The notes beneath the pieces are model-generated. The model saw only the letters and a list, made by a program, of their open reading frames with translations. It was not told the DNA's origin and made no database searches. From Candidatus Rokuibacteriota bacterium (GTDB lineage: Bacteria; Methylomirabilota; Methylomirabilia; Rokubacteriales; CSP1-6), in the NCBI GenBank assembly GCA_016866775.1, contig VGLJ01000027.1, positions 1-59,936 on the forward strand: DNA of 59,936 nucleotides, given 5' to 3'. The position numbers and the translations under genes were made by a program. Positions 28,482 to 36,694 of the stretch are shown piece by piece; position 1 is the first letter of the stretch; every line of letters begins with the position of its first letter.

Positions 28482-29586
28482 ATGACTCATGACGACACGA
28501 TGACCGCCGCGACGCTCGTCACGGGCGCCACCGGGTTCATCGGCCGGCACATCGTGCGCCGCCTCATCGCGGATGGGGCACCCGTGATTGCGTTGGCGCG
28601 CGCACGGAACGGTTCGACCGCCGCGGCGCGCGTGGCCGCGGCGGTCGGGCCCGCGGTCGGCCAGGTCGAGGTGGTGGAGGGCGATCTCGCGCTCCCTGGG
28701 CTCGGCCTGTCTCCGGCAACGCTCGCGCGCCTGCGTCATGACGTCGCGCGTGTCGTCCACTGTGGTGGCGACACGACCTTCGCGCCGCACGCCGTCGACG
28801 CGTTCAAGGCGACGCTCGTCGACGGGCCACTCGAGCTCCTGCGCATGCTCGCTGGCGATCGACTTCGTCGCTGGATCCACATCTCCACGGCGTTCGTGTG
28901 CGGCGCTCGTCACGGTCTCGTGCGTGAAGACGACGGCGACGTCGGCCAGCGCTTCCGCAATACCTATGAGCGGATGAAGCTCGCGTCCGAAGCGGTGCTG
29001 CGGGCCGCGGCGCAAGGAATGGATATCGACCTCCGCATCGTGCGGCCGAGCGTCGTCGTCGGCGCCGGCGCAGCGACACCCGGCGCGCATCCGTCGACCG
29101 TGTTGTTCGGCCTGATCCGAATGACGGCGGCCCTGGCAGGCGCGGCCCTCGCCGCGCCTGCGAGTACGGATCCCCGTCCCACCACACATCCGCTTCAACT
29201 TCATTCCGATCGAGGATGTCGTCCGTGTCGTCGCGGTCCTCGCCGAACACGACGCCGCCGCTGGTGGGACGTTCCACGTGGTGATCCGGAATCCGCCAAC
29301 GCATGAAGAGCTGCGTCGCCTGGCGTGCAGATACTTCGGAGTCTCGGGGATCGAGCTGGTGGACGCGGGCACGCTCGTCGATCCCTCGCCCCTCGAGCGG
29401 GAAGTTGCGTCGTTGCTCGCCCCCTACCGCGACTATCTCGACCACGATGTCGTGTTCGATGACGTGCACCTCCGCCGCGTGCTCACCGTGGCCGGCGAAC
29501 CGGCGCCGTCGCTCGATGACGGCGTGATCCAGTGCCTGATCGCGCACGCCCTCGGGCCCCGACGTGCACGGCGAACCGCCTCGTGA
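28482..29586 (+). pseudogene. NAD-dependent epimerase / acyl-CoA-reductase-like SDR, frameshifted
   Basis: Extended short-chain dehydrogenase. It has the Rossmann motif LVTGATGFIGRHIV, VVHCGGDTTFA, WIHISTAFVCG and the catalytic YERMK. The frame is lost between about 29140 and 29170; the continuation in another frame (IRFNFIPIEDVVRVVAV, then GGTFHVVIRNPPTHEELRR) runs to the stop at 29586. The fold and C-terminal part resemble NAD_binding_4 / thioester-reductase proteins. One indel separates the parts, so it is either a recent pseudogene or an assembly error. Divergent from the selenoprotein gene, 111 bp apart. Confidence 0.75.
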
Positions 29587-30445
29587 TCATTCCCGGTCTG
29601 GACTTGCTTGGTCGCCGCTCCTCGTCGTGCTGCTCGCGCTCTGGGCAGGCGTCGAGGCGGCATTCCCGCTCCGCCGACGCGTGCAGACGCGCGCACGACG
29701 GTGGCGCATCAATGCCGCCATCGCGGCGACGGCGAGCATGGTGATCCGTGGCGTGCAGATCCCTGTCGCCCTGGCGGTGGCGGCCGCCGTCAGCGCGGCG
29801 GGCGTCGGACTCATCGGCTGGATCGGCATCCCCGGGCTTGCGGCCGGCGTTCTGGGCTTCGTCCTCCTCGACTACACGACGTACGTGTGGCATCGCCTCA
29901 ATCATCGCGTCCCGTTCCTCTGGCGGTTCCATCGTGTGCATCACACCGATCTCGACCTCGACGTCACGACCGCCTTCCGCTTCCACTTCGGGGAGCTCGC
30001 GCTCTCGGTGGCGTACCGCGCGGCGCAGGTCGCGATCATCGACGCCGCACCGGTCGCGCTCCTGACGTACGAGATCGTCATGAACGCGGCGACAGAATTT
30101 CATCACAGCAACACAAAGTTGCCGCTCCGCTGGGAACGCCTTCTCAACCTCGCCCTCGTGACCCCGCGCATGCATGGGATCCACCATTCGATCGTCGAGC
30201 GCGAGACGAACGCCAACTGGTCGGTGATCTTTTCGTGGTGGGACCGCCTGCATCGGACGCTGCGTCTCGACGTCCCGCAGGACGCTATCGCGATCGGGCT
30301 GCCCGCCTTCCGCCGCCCGCAGGAGCTGACGTTCCGGCGCTTGATGCTCATGCCGTTCGGTGGGCAGCGCCCCACGTGGCAACTGCCCGACGGCGAGACT
30401 CCCGACCGTTCCCTTCACACAGACCCCCGTCGTTTGGTGGCCTAG
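29564..30445 (+). CDS. sterol desaturase / fatty-acid hydroxylase family protein
   Basis: About 293 residues from GTG 29564, overlapping the previous gene by 23 nt. Several membrane helices surround the histidine clusters of the non-haem di-iron family: HRLNH (near 115), HRVHH (near 124), HHSN (near 181) and HGIHH (near 206). The enzyme would use O2 and electrons to hydroxylate or desaturate a lipid. The upstream reductase remnant suggests a lipid-modifying pair. Appears intact. Confidence 0.85.
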   Translation: MHGEPPRDHSRSGLAWSPLLVVLLALWAGVEAAFPLRRRVQTRARRWRINAAIAATASMVIRGVQIPVALAVAAAVSAAGVGLIGWIGIPGLAAGVLGFVLLDYTTYVWHRLNHRVPFLWRFHRVHHTDLDLDVTTAFRFHFGELALSVAYRAAQVAIIDAAPVALLTYEIVMNAATEFHHSNTKLPLRWERLLNLALVTPRMHGIHHSIVERETNANWSVIFSWWDRLHRTLRLDVPQDAIAIGLPAFRRPQELTFRRLMLMPFGGQRPTWQLPDGETPDRSLHTDPRRLVA

Positions 30446-30606
30446 CGATGCGGCGAGGCCTCACCGCTTTCGCCCTGCCCATCGGCTGATCCCGCAAACG
30501 TTTCGTCGCCTCATTGGATCTGCCGATTTGACTGTGGCGTGAATCCCTATAGTGTGCTGCGTCGTCGCAGCTCAACAGGTTGGACTCGGTTCGCTGAGGT
30601 GATCGA

Positions 30607-31470
30607 ATGCGCCACTCGCTGGTCGCCCTCATCACGCTGTTGCTCGCCGTTCTCGCTCCGCTTGCCGGAGCCGCCTACGTCCCGGACACCTTGAGGGTGT
30701 CCGCGATTCCCGACGAGAACCCGAACGAGTTGATGCGTATCTACACGCCGTTCGCCGAATACCTCGCGAACGAGCTCGGGATAAAGGTGCAATTCACCCC
30801 GGTGGTCGACTATGCCGCGACGGTCGAGGGCCTCGCCGCGCGGAAGCTCGACCTCGTGTGGTACGGCGGCTTCACCTCGGTGCAGGCCGTGCGGCGGACC
30901 GGCGGCGCCGCCCGTCGCCTCGTCCTGCGCCAGGAGGACGCGGAATTCAAGTCGGTGTTCATCAGCCGCCGCGATTCGGCGATCCGCAAGCTCGAGGACC
31001 TCAAGGGCAAGACGTTCGCCTTCGGCTCGGTGTCGTCGACCTCCGGGCATCTCATGCCGCGTTACTTCATGCTGCAGGCGAAGCTGGATCCCGGCCGCGA
31101 CCTCAAGCAGGTCGCGTTCTCCGGCGCGCACGACGCGACGGCGCTCTGGGTCGAGTCGGGCAAGGTGGATGCCGGCGCGCTCAACTTCCTCGTCTGGGAC
31201 AAGCTGGTCCAGCAAAAGAAGATCGACGCCGCGAAGGTCGACGTCTTCTACACGACGCCGCCGTACGCCGACTACTGCTGGACCGTGCGGAGTGACCTCG
31301 ACCGGGCCCTGCAGGACAAGCTGACCGCCGCGTTTCTGAAGCTCGACGCCACGAATCCCCAGCACAAACGACTGCTCGACCTGCATCGCACGACGAAGTA
31401 CATCCGCGCCAACGACGCGGACTGGAAGCCGATCGAGGACGCCGCCGTCTCGGCGGGGCTCCTGAAGTAA
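30607..31470 (+). CDS. PhnD-like ABC substrate-binding protein, selenate/phosphonate-type
   Basis: 287 residues with a signal peptide (LVALITLLLAVLAPLAGA). Body features are LRVSAIPDENPNEL, VQFTPVVDYAATVEGLAARKLDLVWYGGF, FKSVFISRRDS, KTFAFGSVSSTSGHLMPRYF and VAFSGAHDATALW. This is a PhnD-superfamily protein; as I recall it is closest to the family labelled putative selenate ABC transporter binding protein, found with selenium genes, rather than classical PhnD. The ligand may be selenate, phosphite or phosphonate. First gene of a four-gene transporter operon in the same island as a selenoprotein. Confidence 0.85.
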   Translation: MRHSLVALITLLLAVLAPLAGAAYVPDTLRVSAIPDENPNELMRIYTPFAEYLANELGIKVQFTPVVDYAATVEGLAARKLDLVWYGGFTSVQAVRRTGGAARRLVLRQEDAEFKSVFISRRDSAIRKLEDLKGKTFAFGSVSSTSGHLMPRYFMLQAKLDPGRDLKQVAFSGAHDATALWVESGKVDAGALNFLVWDKLVQQKKIDAAKVDVFYTTPPYADYCWTVRSDLDRALQDKLTAAFLKLDATNPQHKRLLDLHRTTKYIRANDADWKPIEDAAVSAGLLK

Positions 31471-31472
31471 CG

Positions 31473-32294
31473 GTGTACGCGCTCTCGGACGTCCGGAAGG
31501 TCTTCGGCAACGACGCGCCGGCCCTCGACGGCGTCTCACTGACGGTCGGGCGCGGCGAGCACGTCGCGTTCATCGGCCCGAGCGGGGCGGGCAAGACGAC
31601 GCTCTTCCGGCTCCTCAACCTGACGCTGCGGCCGACAGCCGGCGTCCTGCTCATCGACGGGGTCGACGTCGCGGCGCTGGACGGCGCGGGATTGCGACGC
31701 GCGCGCCGGCGCATCGGCACGATCTACCAGCAGCACAATCTCGTCGGTCGCCTGCGCGTCGTGCACAACGTTCTCGCCGGCAACCTCGGACGCTGGTCGC
31801 TGTCCACCGCGGTCGCGTCGCTCATGCGGCCGCGCGCCGCCGATGCCGCGCGAGCGCTCGAGCAGGTCGGCATCCCCGAGAAGCTGTGGGCGCGAACCGA
31901 CGAGCTCTCCGGGGGTCAGCAGCAGCGGGTCGCGATCGCGCGGGTGCTCCTTCAGGATCCTGACGTCATCCTCGCCGACGAACCCGTCTCGTCCGTGGAC
32001 CCGTCGCTCGCGCTCACGATCGTGACGCTCCTGCGCGATCTGTCCCACCAGTCCCGGAAGACGTTGCTCGTGAACCTCCACAGCGTCGAGCTGGCCCTCG
32101 GGTATTTCCCGCGCATCGTCGGCGTCCGCGAGGGGCGCATCGCCTTCGATCTCGCCCCCGACGAGGTCACGCCCGAGCTGCTCGGCGCGCTCTACGCCGG
32201 TCACTCGGATGCCACGCGTCAGCTCGACCGGATCCACGATGGCATCGGCTCCTACGGCACCGCCTGCCGCCCGCTTCCCGGCTTCTCCAAGTAG
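31473..32294 (+). CDS. PhnC-like ABC transporter ATPase
   Basis: 273 residues from GTG 31473, 2 bp after the binding protein. Walker A GPSGAGKTT, Q-loop IYQQHNLVGRLRV, signature LSGGQQQRVAIARVLL, Walker B VILADEPVSSVDP, and the H-loop His in VNLHSVELAL. It powers import of the oxyanion bound by the preceding protein. Its 3' end overlaps the permease start by about 56 nt. Confidence 0.94.
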   Translation: MYALSDVRKVFGNDAPALDGVSLTVGRGEHVAFIGPSGAGKTTLFRLLNLTLRPTAGVLLIDGVDVAALDGAGLRRARRRIGTIYQQHNLVGRLRVVHNVLAGNLGRWSLSTAVASLMRPRAADAARALEQVGIPEKLWARTDELSGGQQQRVAIARVLLQDPDVILADEPVSSVDPSLALTIVTLLRDLSHQSRKTLLVNLHSVELALGYFPRIVGVREGRIAFDLAPDEVTPELLGALYAGHSDATRQLDRIHDGIGSYGTACRPLPGFSK

Positions 32295-33105
32295 GGCGCC
32301 CTTCGGCCGGTTCCTCGCCGCCGCCTTCACGGTGGTGCTGGCGATTTCGCTGCGTGAAGCGGGCGTCGACCCGCGCCTGCTCGTGCAGAGCGACGCCGTC
32401 GGGAACGCTGCACGCTTCGTGCGCGGGATGTTCCCGCCCGCGCTCGGGGTGGACTTCCTGGGCCTCCTCGTGCGGCCGGTCATCGAGACGATCCAGATCT
32501 CGCTGATGGGCACCACGATCGCGGTCGTCATCGGCTTTCCGCTCGGGCTCCTGGCCACGGCATCATTGATGTGGCGCGGCGCCCTCCACGAGCGCACGCC
32601 GGTGGCGCGCCGCGCGCTGCTCGGCGGCGTCCCCTACGGCCTCGCCCGCGCGCTCCTCTCCGTGTTCCGCGCGATCCCGGAATACGTGTGGGCGTTCATG
32701 TTCGTGCGCGCCGTGGGGCTCGGACCGTTTCCGGCGGTCCTCGCGCTCGGCGTCGCCTACGGCGGCATGCTCGGGAAGGTCTATTCCGAGATCCTGGAGG
32801 GCGTGGACTCGCGCCCGATCGAGGCGCTGCGCGCCGCCGGCGCATCCCGCGCGGCGATCGTCCTGTACGGACTGGTCCCGTCGGCCCTTCCCCACCTCGT
32901 GTCGTACACGCTCTACCGCTGGGAGTGCGCGATCCGCGCCGCAGCGATCCTCGGGTTCGTGGGCGCCGGGGGCATCGGGCAGCAGCTCGCGCTGAGCATG
33001 CGGATGTTCCAGTTCGACGAGGTCCTAACCGAGCTCGCGGTACTGTTCGCGCTCGTCGCCGCCGTCGACTTCGTCAGTGGCCGCATCCGCGGCCGCCTCG
33101 TGTGA
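32239..33105 (+). CDS. PhnE-like ABC permease 1
   Basis: About 288 residues from ATG 32239 (ATG 32209 is also in frame). Six membrane helices; the EAA loop reads IEALRAAGASRAAIVLYGLVPSALP, and RAIPEYVWAFMFVR and ILGFVGAGGIGQQL are typical of phosphonate-type permeases. The stop overlaps the start of the second permease (TGATG). Confidence 0.92.
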   Translation: MASAPTAPPAARFPASPSRAPFGRFLAAAFTVVLAISLREAGVDPRLLVQSDAVGNAARFVRGMFPPALGVDFLGLLVRPVIETIQISLMGTTIAVVIGFPLGLLATASLMWRGALHERTPVARRALLGGVPYGLARALLSVFRAIPEYVWAFMFVRAVGLGPFPAVLALGVAYGGMLGKVYSEILEGVDSRPIEALRAAGASRAAIVLYGLVPSALPHLVSYTLYRWECAIRAAAILGFVGAGGIGQQLALSMRMFQFDEVLTELAVLFALVAAVDFVSGRIRGRLV

Positions 33106-33953
33106 TGAGCGACACGCGGGCGACCGCCGGTGTCGGAGGAGCGCACTGGGCGTGGTGGACCGTCGCCGGCTTCGCCGCGTTGGTCGCGTGGTCCGCACAC
33201 GGCACTCGCGTGGACGTCGGGGCGCTCCTCGGCGCCGAAGGCCTAGGACAGATGACTGCGTATGTCGCGGGACTGTTCCCACCCGACGTGTCGCCGCCGA
33301 CGCTGCGCGACGCGGCACTCGGGGCGTTCGAGACCTTTGCGATCTCGTTCGTCGGATCGGTGCTGGCCGTGGGGCTCGGGTTCTCGCTCGCGCTGGTCGC
33401 GAGCCGCACCGTGCTCTACCGTGGAATTCTCTACGCGGGCGAGCGGCTCGCTCCGGCCGGGCGCGCGGGTCGAATCGGCATCTACGCGCTGGCCCGCGGC
33501 AGCCTCAACGCGCTGCGGACGATCCCCGAGATCTTGTGGGCGCTGATCTTCGTGTTCATCGTGGGTCTGGGACCGTTTGCGGGCGTGCTCGCCCTCGGCG
33601 TCCACACGGCGGGCGTCCTCGGCAAGCTCTTCGCCGAGGTCATCGAGGACATCGATCCGCGCCCGATCGAAGCCCTGCAGGCGACGGGCGCAAGCCGCCT
33701 TGCGATCATCGTCTACGGCATTCTTCCGCAGGCGGCGCCGCAGTTCCTGTCGTATGCGCTCTACCGCTGGGAGGTGAACATCCGTGCCGCGGCGGTGATG
33801 GGCTTCGTCGGCGCCGGCGGGCTCGGGCAGCGAATCCACGTGGCCATCAGTCTCTTCCACGAGCATCAGCTGCTGACCCTGCTGCTCGCCATCTATGTAA
33901 TCGTGACGGTTGTGGACGCGCTCAGCGCGTATCTGCGTGCGCGGCTGTTGTGA
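33105..33953 (+). CDS. PhnE-like ABC permease 2
   Basis: 282 residues from ATG 33105. The EAA loop IEALQATGASRLAIIVYGILPQAAPQF and VMGFVGAGGLGQRIHVA mirror permease 1, so the transporter is a heterodimer. The first 100 residues differ from permease 1 and contain one extra helix region. Last gene of the operon; no clear terminator before the convergent VKOR-like gene. Confidence 0.92.
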   Translation: MSDTRATAGVGGAHWAWWTVAGFAALVAWSAHGTRVDVGALLGAEGLGQMTAYVAGLFPPDVSPPTLRDAALGAFETFAISFVGSVLAVGLGFSLALVASRTVLYRGILYAGERLAPAGRAGRIGIYALARGSLNALRTIPEILWALIFVFIVGLGPFAGVLALGVHTAGVLGKLFAEVIEDIDPRPIEALQATGASRLAIIVYGILPQAAPQFLSYALYRWEVNIRAAAVMGFVGAGGLGQRIHVAISLFHEHQLLTLLLAIYVIVTVVDALSAYLRARLL

Positions 33954-34535
33954 GCGCGATCCGCCGCTCGCGTGTCTGGCGGAACGTCGTGCGCCGAGCG
34001 GCGCCCGGACCCCGACGGCGCCTGCGGACCCGTTCCGACGACGGCGCAGCAACGACCGAGCAGCTGACACGGCATTCGGGAGCGCGAGCGGAATCATCGC
34101 GAAGTGCGCCGCCGCGCCGACGAGACAGCACGGACACGCGCGCGCCTGACGCCGCGCCATGTCGTAGAGGTAGTTTAGGGCGCCGCCGACGCCGGCGGCG
34201 ACGGCGCCGCCGAGGAGCAGATCGAAGATCGGCCGGCGTCCGCTGCGCTCGCCTCCTCCCGCTCCCGCGAGGACGATCGTGAGGCCGTAGAGCACGAGCC
34301 CGACCGGTCCGTCGGGCACGCCCAGCGCGTACGCCTTGCGCGAGGCGTTCACCTTGTCGGAGTCGAAGATGCGGCCCGGGGGATCGGGCAGGTGCCGGAT
34401 CGCTCCCAGCTGATACAGCGAGATGATCGCGAAGTCGATCGCGCCGACCGCGGCGAGGATCACGATGCCGCGCCGGCGGCGCAGCGCGTCGGACTCGCCA
34501 TGACGGAGCTCGTTGCGAATGGCGTCGGGATCCAT
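33954..34535 (-). CDS. vitamin K epoxide reductase (VKOR)-like membrane protein, 3' end unresolved
   Basis: Start ATG 34535 with AGGAGA 8 nt upstream. Membrane helices (GIVILAAVGAIDFAIISLYQL, VGLVLYGLTIVLAG, LLLGGAVAAGVGG) surround the family pattern LGAIRHLPDPPGRIFDSDKVNASRKAYALG-like, and CPCC fills the place of the redox CxxC near residue 143. Homology ends near 34035; the frame has no stop until 33243, running antisense to permease 2, so the 3' end was probably lost. I cut the feature at the permease stop. VKOR proteins move electrons to thioredoxin-like proteins, so a link to the redox selenoprotein is conceivable. Confidence 0.6.
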
Positions 34536-34567
34536 GACTGGTTCTCCTGTCCCGTGTGTCGGCATGG

Positions 34568-35780
34568 TCAGCGGCCGGGGAGAAGACTGGCGAAGAGATT
34601 GGCGAGCCGCTCGCCGACCGAGGCTGTCAGCGACCACGGGCTCGGCTGGCGCACGACGTGGAGCCGGCCGCGCTGGTCGGTGATGCGGTAGTCCGTCGCG
34701 CCGCTCGCGGTTCGAAAGAAACGCAACGTCACCGCGGCGTCACCGACGCGGAGGTTCTCGAGCGTGATCTCCGGCAGCCACTCAGATGCGGGTCGACGAT
34801 CAGCAGGCGCAGGGGCGCGTATGGATAGAGGCCGAGCAGCGATTGCAGCAAGCAGAAGATGGCCGAGGCCGACCATGCCTGCGGCGCATTGGCCTGCGGA
34901 TAGAGCGCGGGGAACGGATGGGCGCGGTCGCGCGGGTGGCCGCTGAAGACCTCCGGCAGACGATAGAAGTCGAAGAGCGTCGCCGCCTCGAACTGCGCGC
35001 GCGCGATGAGCGCGACGTGGTCCCAGAGGCCATACCGCATGCAGCCGAGCGCGAATGTGCCGTGCTCGACGGGCCACACCGACCCGCGGTGGTAGCTGTA
35101 CGGGTTATACGCCGGGTGCTCGGCCGACAGTGTCCGGATCCCCCAGCCGGAGAAGAGATCGGGTTGGATCAGGCGATCAGCGGTCGCGGCCGCCAGTGCC
35201 ATGTCGGCGATCCCGGTCGCGAGGCAGTGGCCTGGATTCGACGTGATCGAGCGGATCGGGTGCTTCTCCGCGTCGAGGCCGAGCGCGAAGAATCCTCATC
35301 GAAGCCGATGGCGTCCTCGGCAAAGCACGGTTCGGTATCGGATCGCGCGACGCGCACGCGGACGGCGCGGGTGATGCGTGCGATCCCACGATTGTCCTGC
35401 ACGTCGTAGCGATGCGCCGCCTCGTAGCGGAGCGCGAGCTCGAATCCATCGTCGGTCTGCCGCCATGTCCGCTCGAGCTGTCCCGATTGCTGCCGTCCTC
35501 GCCTGACCTCCTCGAAGTCCGCGAAGTCGCCGTCGACCTCGACGGCGAAGCGGAACGCCGTCGGCTGCTGCGAGTAGTTCGTCAGGTCGAGGTCCTCGCG
35601 GACACCTTCGCCGACGTAGCGGGACACGCGGAGCTCGAGGGTCTGCTGCGACGCAGCGTCGACCTGGCCGCTGCCCGTATCCTCCTCGACCGCGACGCCG
35701 GGAGGCACGGTGATGGAGTAGCCGAGCCATGTGTGCTGAGCCGCGTTGCAGGCGACGACCGTCGGATTCAGCGTCGGCAC
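34568..35780 (-). pseudogene. glycogen-debranching-like amylo-alpha-1,6-glucosidase, internally deleted and frameshifted
   Basis: The 5' part (35780 to about 35297) is the N-terminal beta domain (GVREDLDLTNYSQQPTAFRFAVEVDG). It then joins the C-terminal catalytic part in another frame: FFALGLDAEKHPIRS, then PDLFSGWGIRTLS, HPAYNPYSYHRGSVWP and QAWSASAIFCLLQSLLGL. Near 34783 a second shift leads to WLPEITLENLRVGDAAVTLRFFR and the stop at 34568. Several hundred middle residues are missing. The rest matches the GDE_N_bis/MGH1-like glucosidase family. Dead gene. Confidence 0.8.
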
Positions 35781-35781
35781 C

Positions 35782-35949
35782 GTGAGCGATGTCGTCGCCG
35801 ACGTGCGTCGATTCGCGGACGCGGGCGTTCGCCATCTCCTCCTGCGCTTCGCGTCGGCTGATCAGGACGTGGCCATTCGTCGGTGGGCGCCGCTCCTCCG
35901 CGAGGCGCTGGCGGCGGAACTGACGTCACGTCCGCTGCGCGAGGGATGA
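35782..35949 (+). pseudogene. C-terminal fragment of an LLM-class oxidoreductase
   Basis: Some 55 residues (SDVVADVRRFADAGVRHLLLRFASADQDV, then WAPLLREAL) match the last helices of luciferase-like monooxygenases. Upstream the frame runs into the opposite-strand debranching remnant, so the first 250 or more residues are lost. Another trace that this part of the island has been shortened. Confidence 0.65.
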
Positions 35950-36418
35950 AGCGGGCGCACGATGTTTGACCCCCACCAAGATGACAGCCCGGCGCCGGCC
36001 ACGCACGACGGAGGGGCCTCCGCTCCGCCGCACCCGCGAAGGTAGACGGCGGGATGTGTCACAGCCGAGCGTGGCTTCGTGCGGCGAGAAGCGAGGCTCA
36101 TCACCAATAGCGCAGTGAGCCGATTGCACGATGGCGACGCGGCGGCTCGGCAGGCATGATGCGCGCACCGATGACGATGATTCTGGCGCGAGGCGAGCGA
36201 TCAGAGCGCAATGCAGCGGAGTGGCGACCGGGGAGCGGTCTGACCGCCCGTGCCGCCAGAGGATACTCTCCCTCCGGGACGGCATGACGCGATTGACCGA
36301 TCACGGATAGCGCCGCCTTGACGCTCTGCCTTCTCCTCGCCATTCTCGTCCCGTCCTTCGGCGCGCCTTCGACAACGCCGCGACCTGTGGTCTGTAAGAG
36401 ATGACAGGCAGTGAACGA
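35950..36418. other. gene-free stretch of about 470 bp
   Basis: I see no convincing reading frame, RNA gene or repeat here. The short open frames lack family-like sequence and ribosome-binding sites, and codon bias is weaker than in neighbouring genes. It may be eroded sequence at the island end. Confidence 0.5.
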
Positions 36419-36454
36419 AGGGGCCTACGGGGTGGTGATGCCCCGCAGACCCCT
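36419..36454 (-). terminator. hairpin after the intact tRNA-Gly(CCC)
   Basis: Imperfect stem (AGGGG and CUGCGGGG-type arms, two mismatches, 8-nt loop) starting 6 bp beyond the CCA end of the tRNA on the minus strand. Its position matches the hairpin after the split tRNA's 3' half, supporting a terminator role. Confidence 0.5.
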
Positions 36455-36459
36455 CGAAG

Positions 36460-36534
36460 TGGAGCGGGCGACGGGATTCGGACCCGCGACCCTCGGCTTG
36501 GGAAGCCGATGCTCTACCACTGAGCTACGCCCGC
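36460..36534 (-). tRNA. tRNA-Gly(CCC), intact, CCA encoded
   Basis: 75 nt on the minus strand: acceptor GCGGGCG/CGCCCGC, D arm GCTC-AGTGGTA-GAGC, anticodon stem TCGGC/GCCGA with loop TTCCCAA (anticodon CCC), T stem with loop TCCGAAT, discriminator T, CCA. All stems pair, allowing one G-T in the T stem. It reads GGG codons. It lies just inside the island, 73 bp from the 5' half of the split tRNA-Gly, and likely replaces it. Confidence 0.95.
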
Positions 36535-36571
36535 CCGTGACGGCAGAAGCGGCAGAATTGGCGCCCGTCGT

Positions 36572-36600
36572 CTTATAGTCCCGCGCGATGCTACTGCCAG
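36572..36600 (-). promoter_or_regulatory. promoter of the intact tRNA-Gly
   Basis: On the minus strand CTGGCA (36600-36595) and TATAAG (36577-36572) are 17 bp apart; the -10 box matches five of six consensus bases. Transcription would start about 30 nt before the mature tRNA. The promoter lies between the split 5' half and the intact tRNA, i.e. within the island. Confidence 0.6.
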
Positions 36601-36606
36601 CCTACG

Positions 36607-36645
36607 GCTTGGGAAGCCGGCATTCTGCCACTGAATTACGGCCGC
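36607..36645 (-). pseudogene. 5' half of a split tRNA-Gly(CCC)
   Basis: Minus strand: acceptor strand GCGGCCG, TA, D arm ATTC-AGTGGCA-GAAT, anticodon 5' stem CCGGC and loop TTCCCAA; after GC the sequence leaves the tRNA pattern (CGTAGG..., no T arm). The acceptor strand does not match the neighbouring intact tRNA but pairs perfectly with the 3' half at 27022-27068, and the anticodon stem does too (CCGGC/GCTGG, one G-T). So it is one end of a gene interrupted by the island. Confidence 0.85.
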
Positions 36646-36694
36646 TCGATGTCTCCTATCTTACGCGCTCCGGCCACGTGGCCGGTGGCCGGCG

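Larger units (their letters stand above)
27058..36617. mobile_element. putative 9.5-kb island inserted in tRNA-Gly(CCC)
   Basis: Identical 11-bp cores (GCTTGGGAAGC on the plus strand) bound the segment and lie in the anticodon arm of one tRNA-Gly gene whose halves sit outside, on either side. Core-to-core distance is 9,549 bp. Inside are a type III PKS remnant, the selenoprotein gene, a broken reductase, a sterol-desaturase-type gene, a PhnD/C/E/E-type transporter, a VKOR-like gene, two more remnants and an intact tRNA-Gly(CCC). No integrase or transposase is visible, so mobility is inferred from the tRNA disruption alone. Confidence 0.6.

Noticed and set aside
30528-30553. TTGACT/TATAGT promoter before the transporter operon
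   Set aside because: Boxes are only 14 bp apart, too short for a normal sigma-70 promoter; not listed as a feature.
30607-33953. Straight phosphonate transporter call (phnCDE)
   Set aside because: No phosphonate-breaking genes nearby and the binding protein looks closer to the putative selenate group; I left gene symbols empty.
36460-36645. The 5' half near 36.6 kb as just a decayed copy of the neighbouring intact tRNA
   Set aside because: Its acceptor strand (GCGGCCG) differs from the intact tRNA (GCGGGCG) but pairs exactly with the distant 3' half, so it belongs to another gene.
27022-36645. Archaeal-type trans-spliced split tRNA or a tRNA intron
   Set aside because: The context is bacterial, the gap is 9.5 kb with genes, and the halves have no extra pairing leaders; insertion is simpler.
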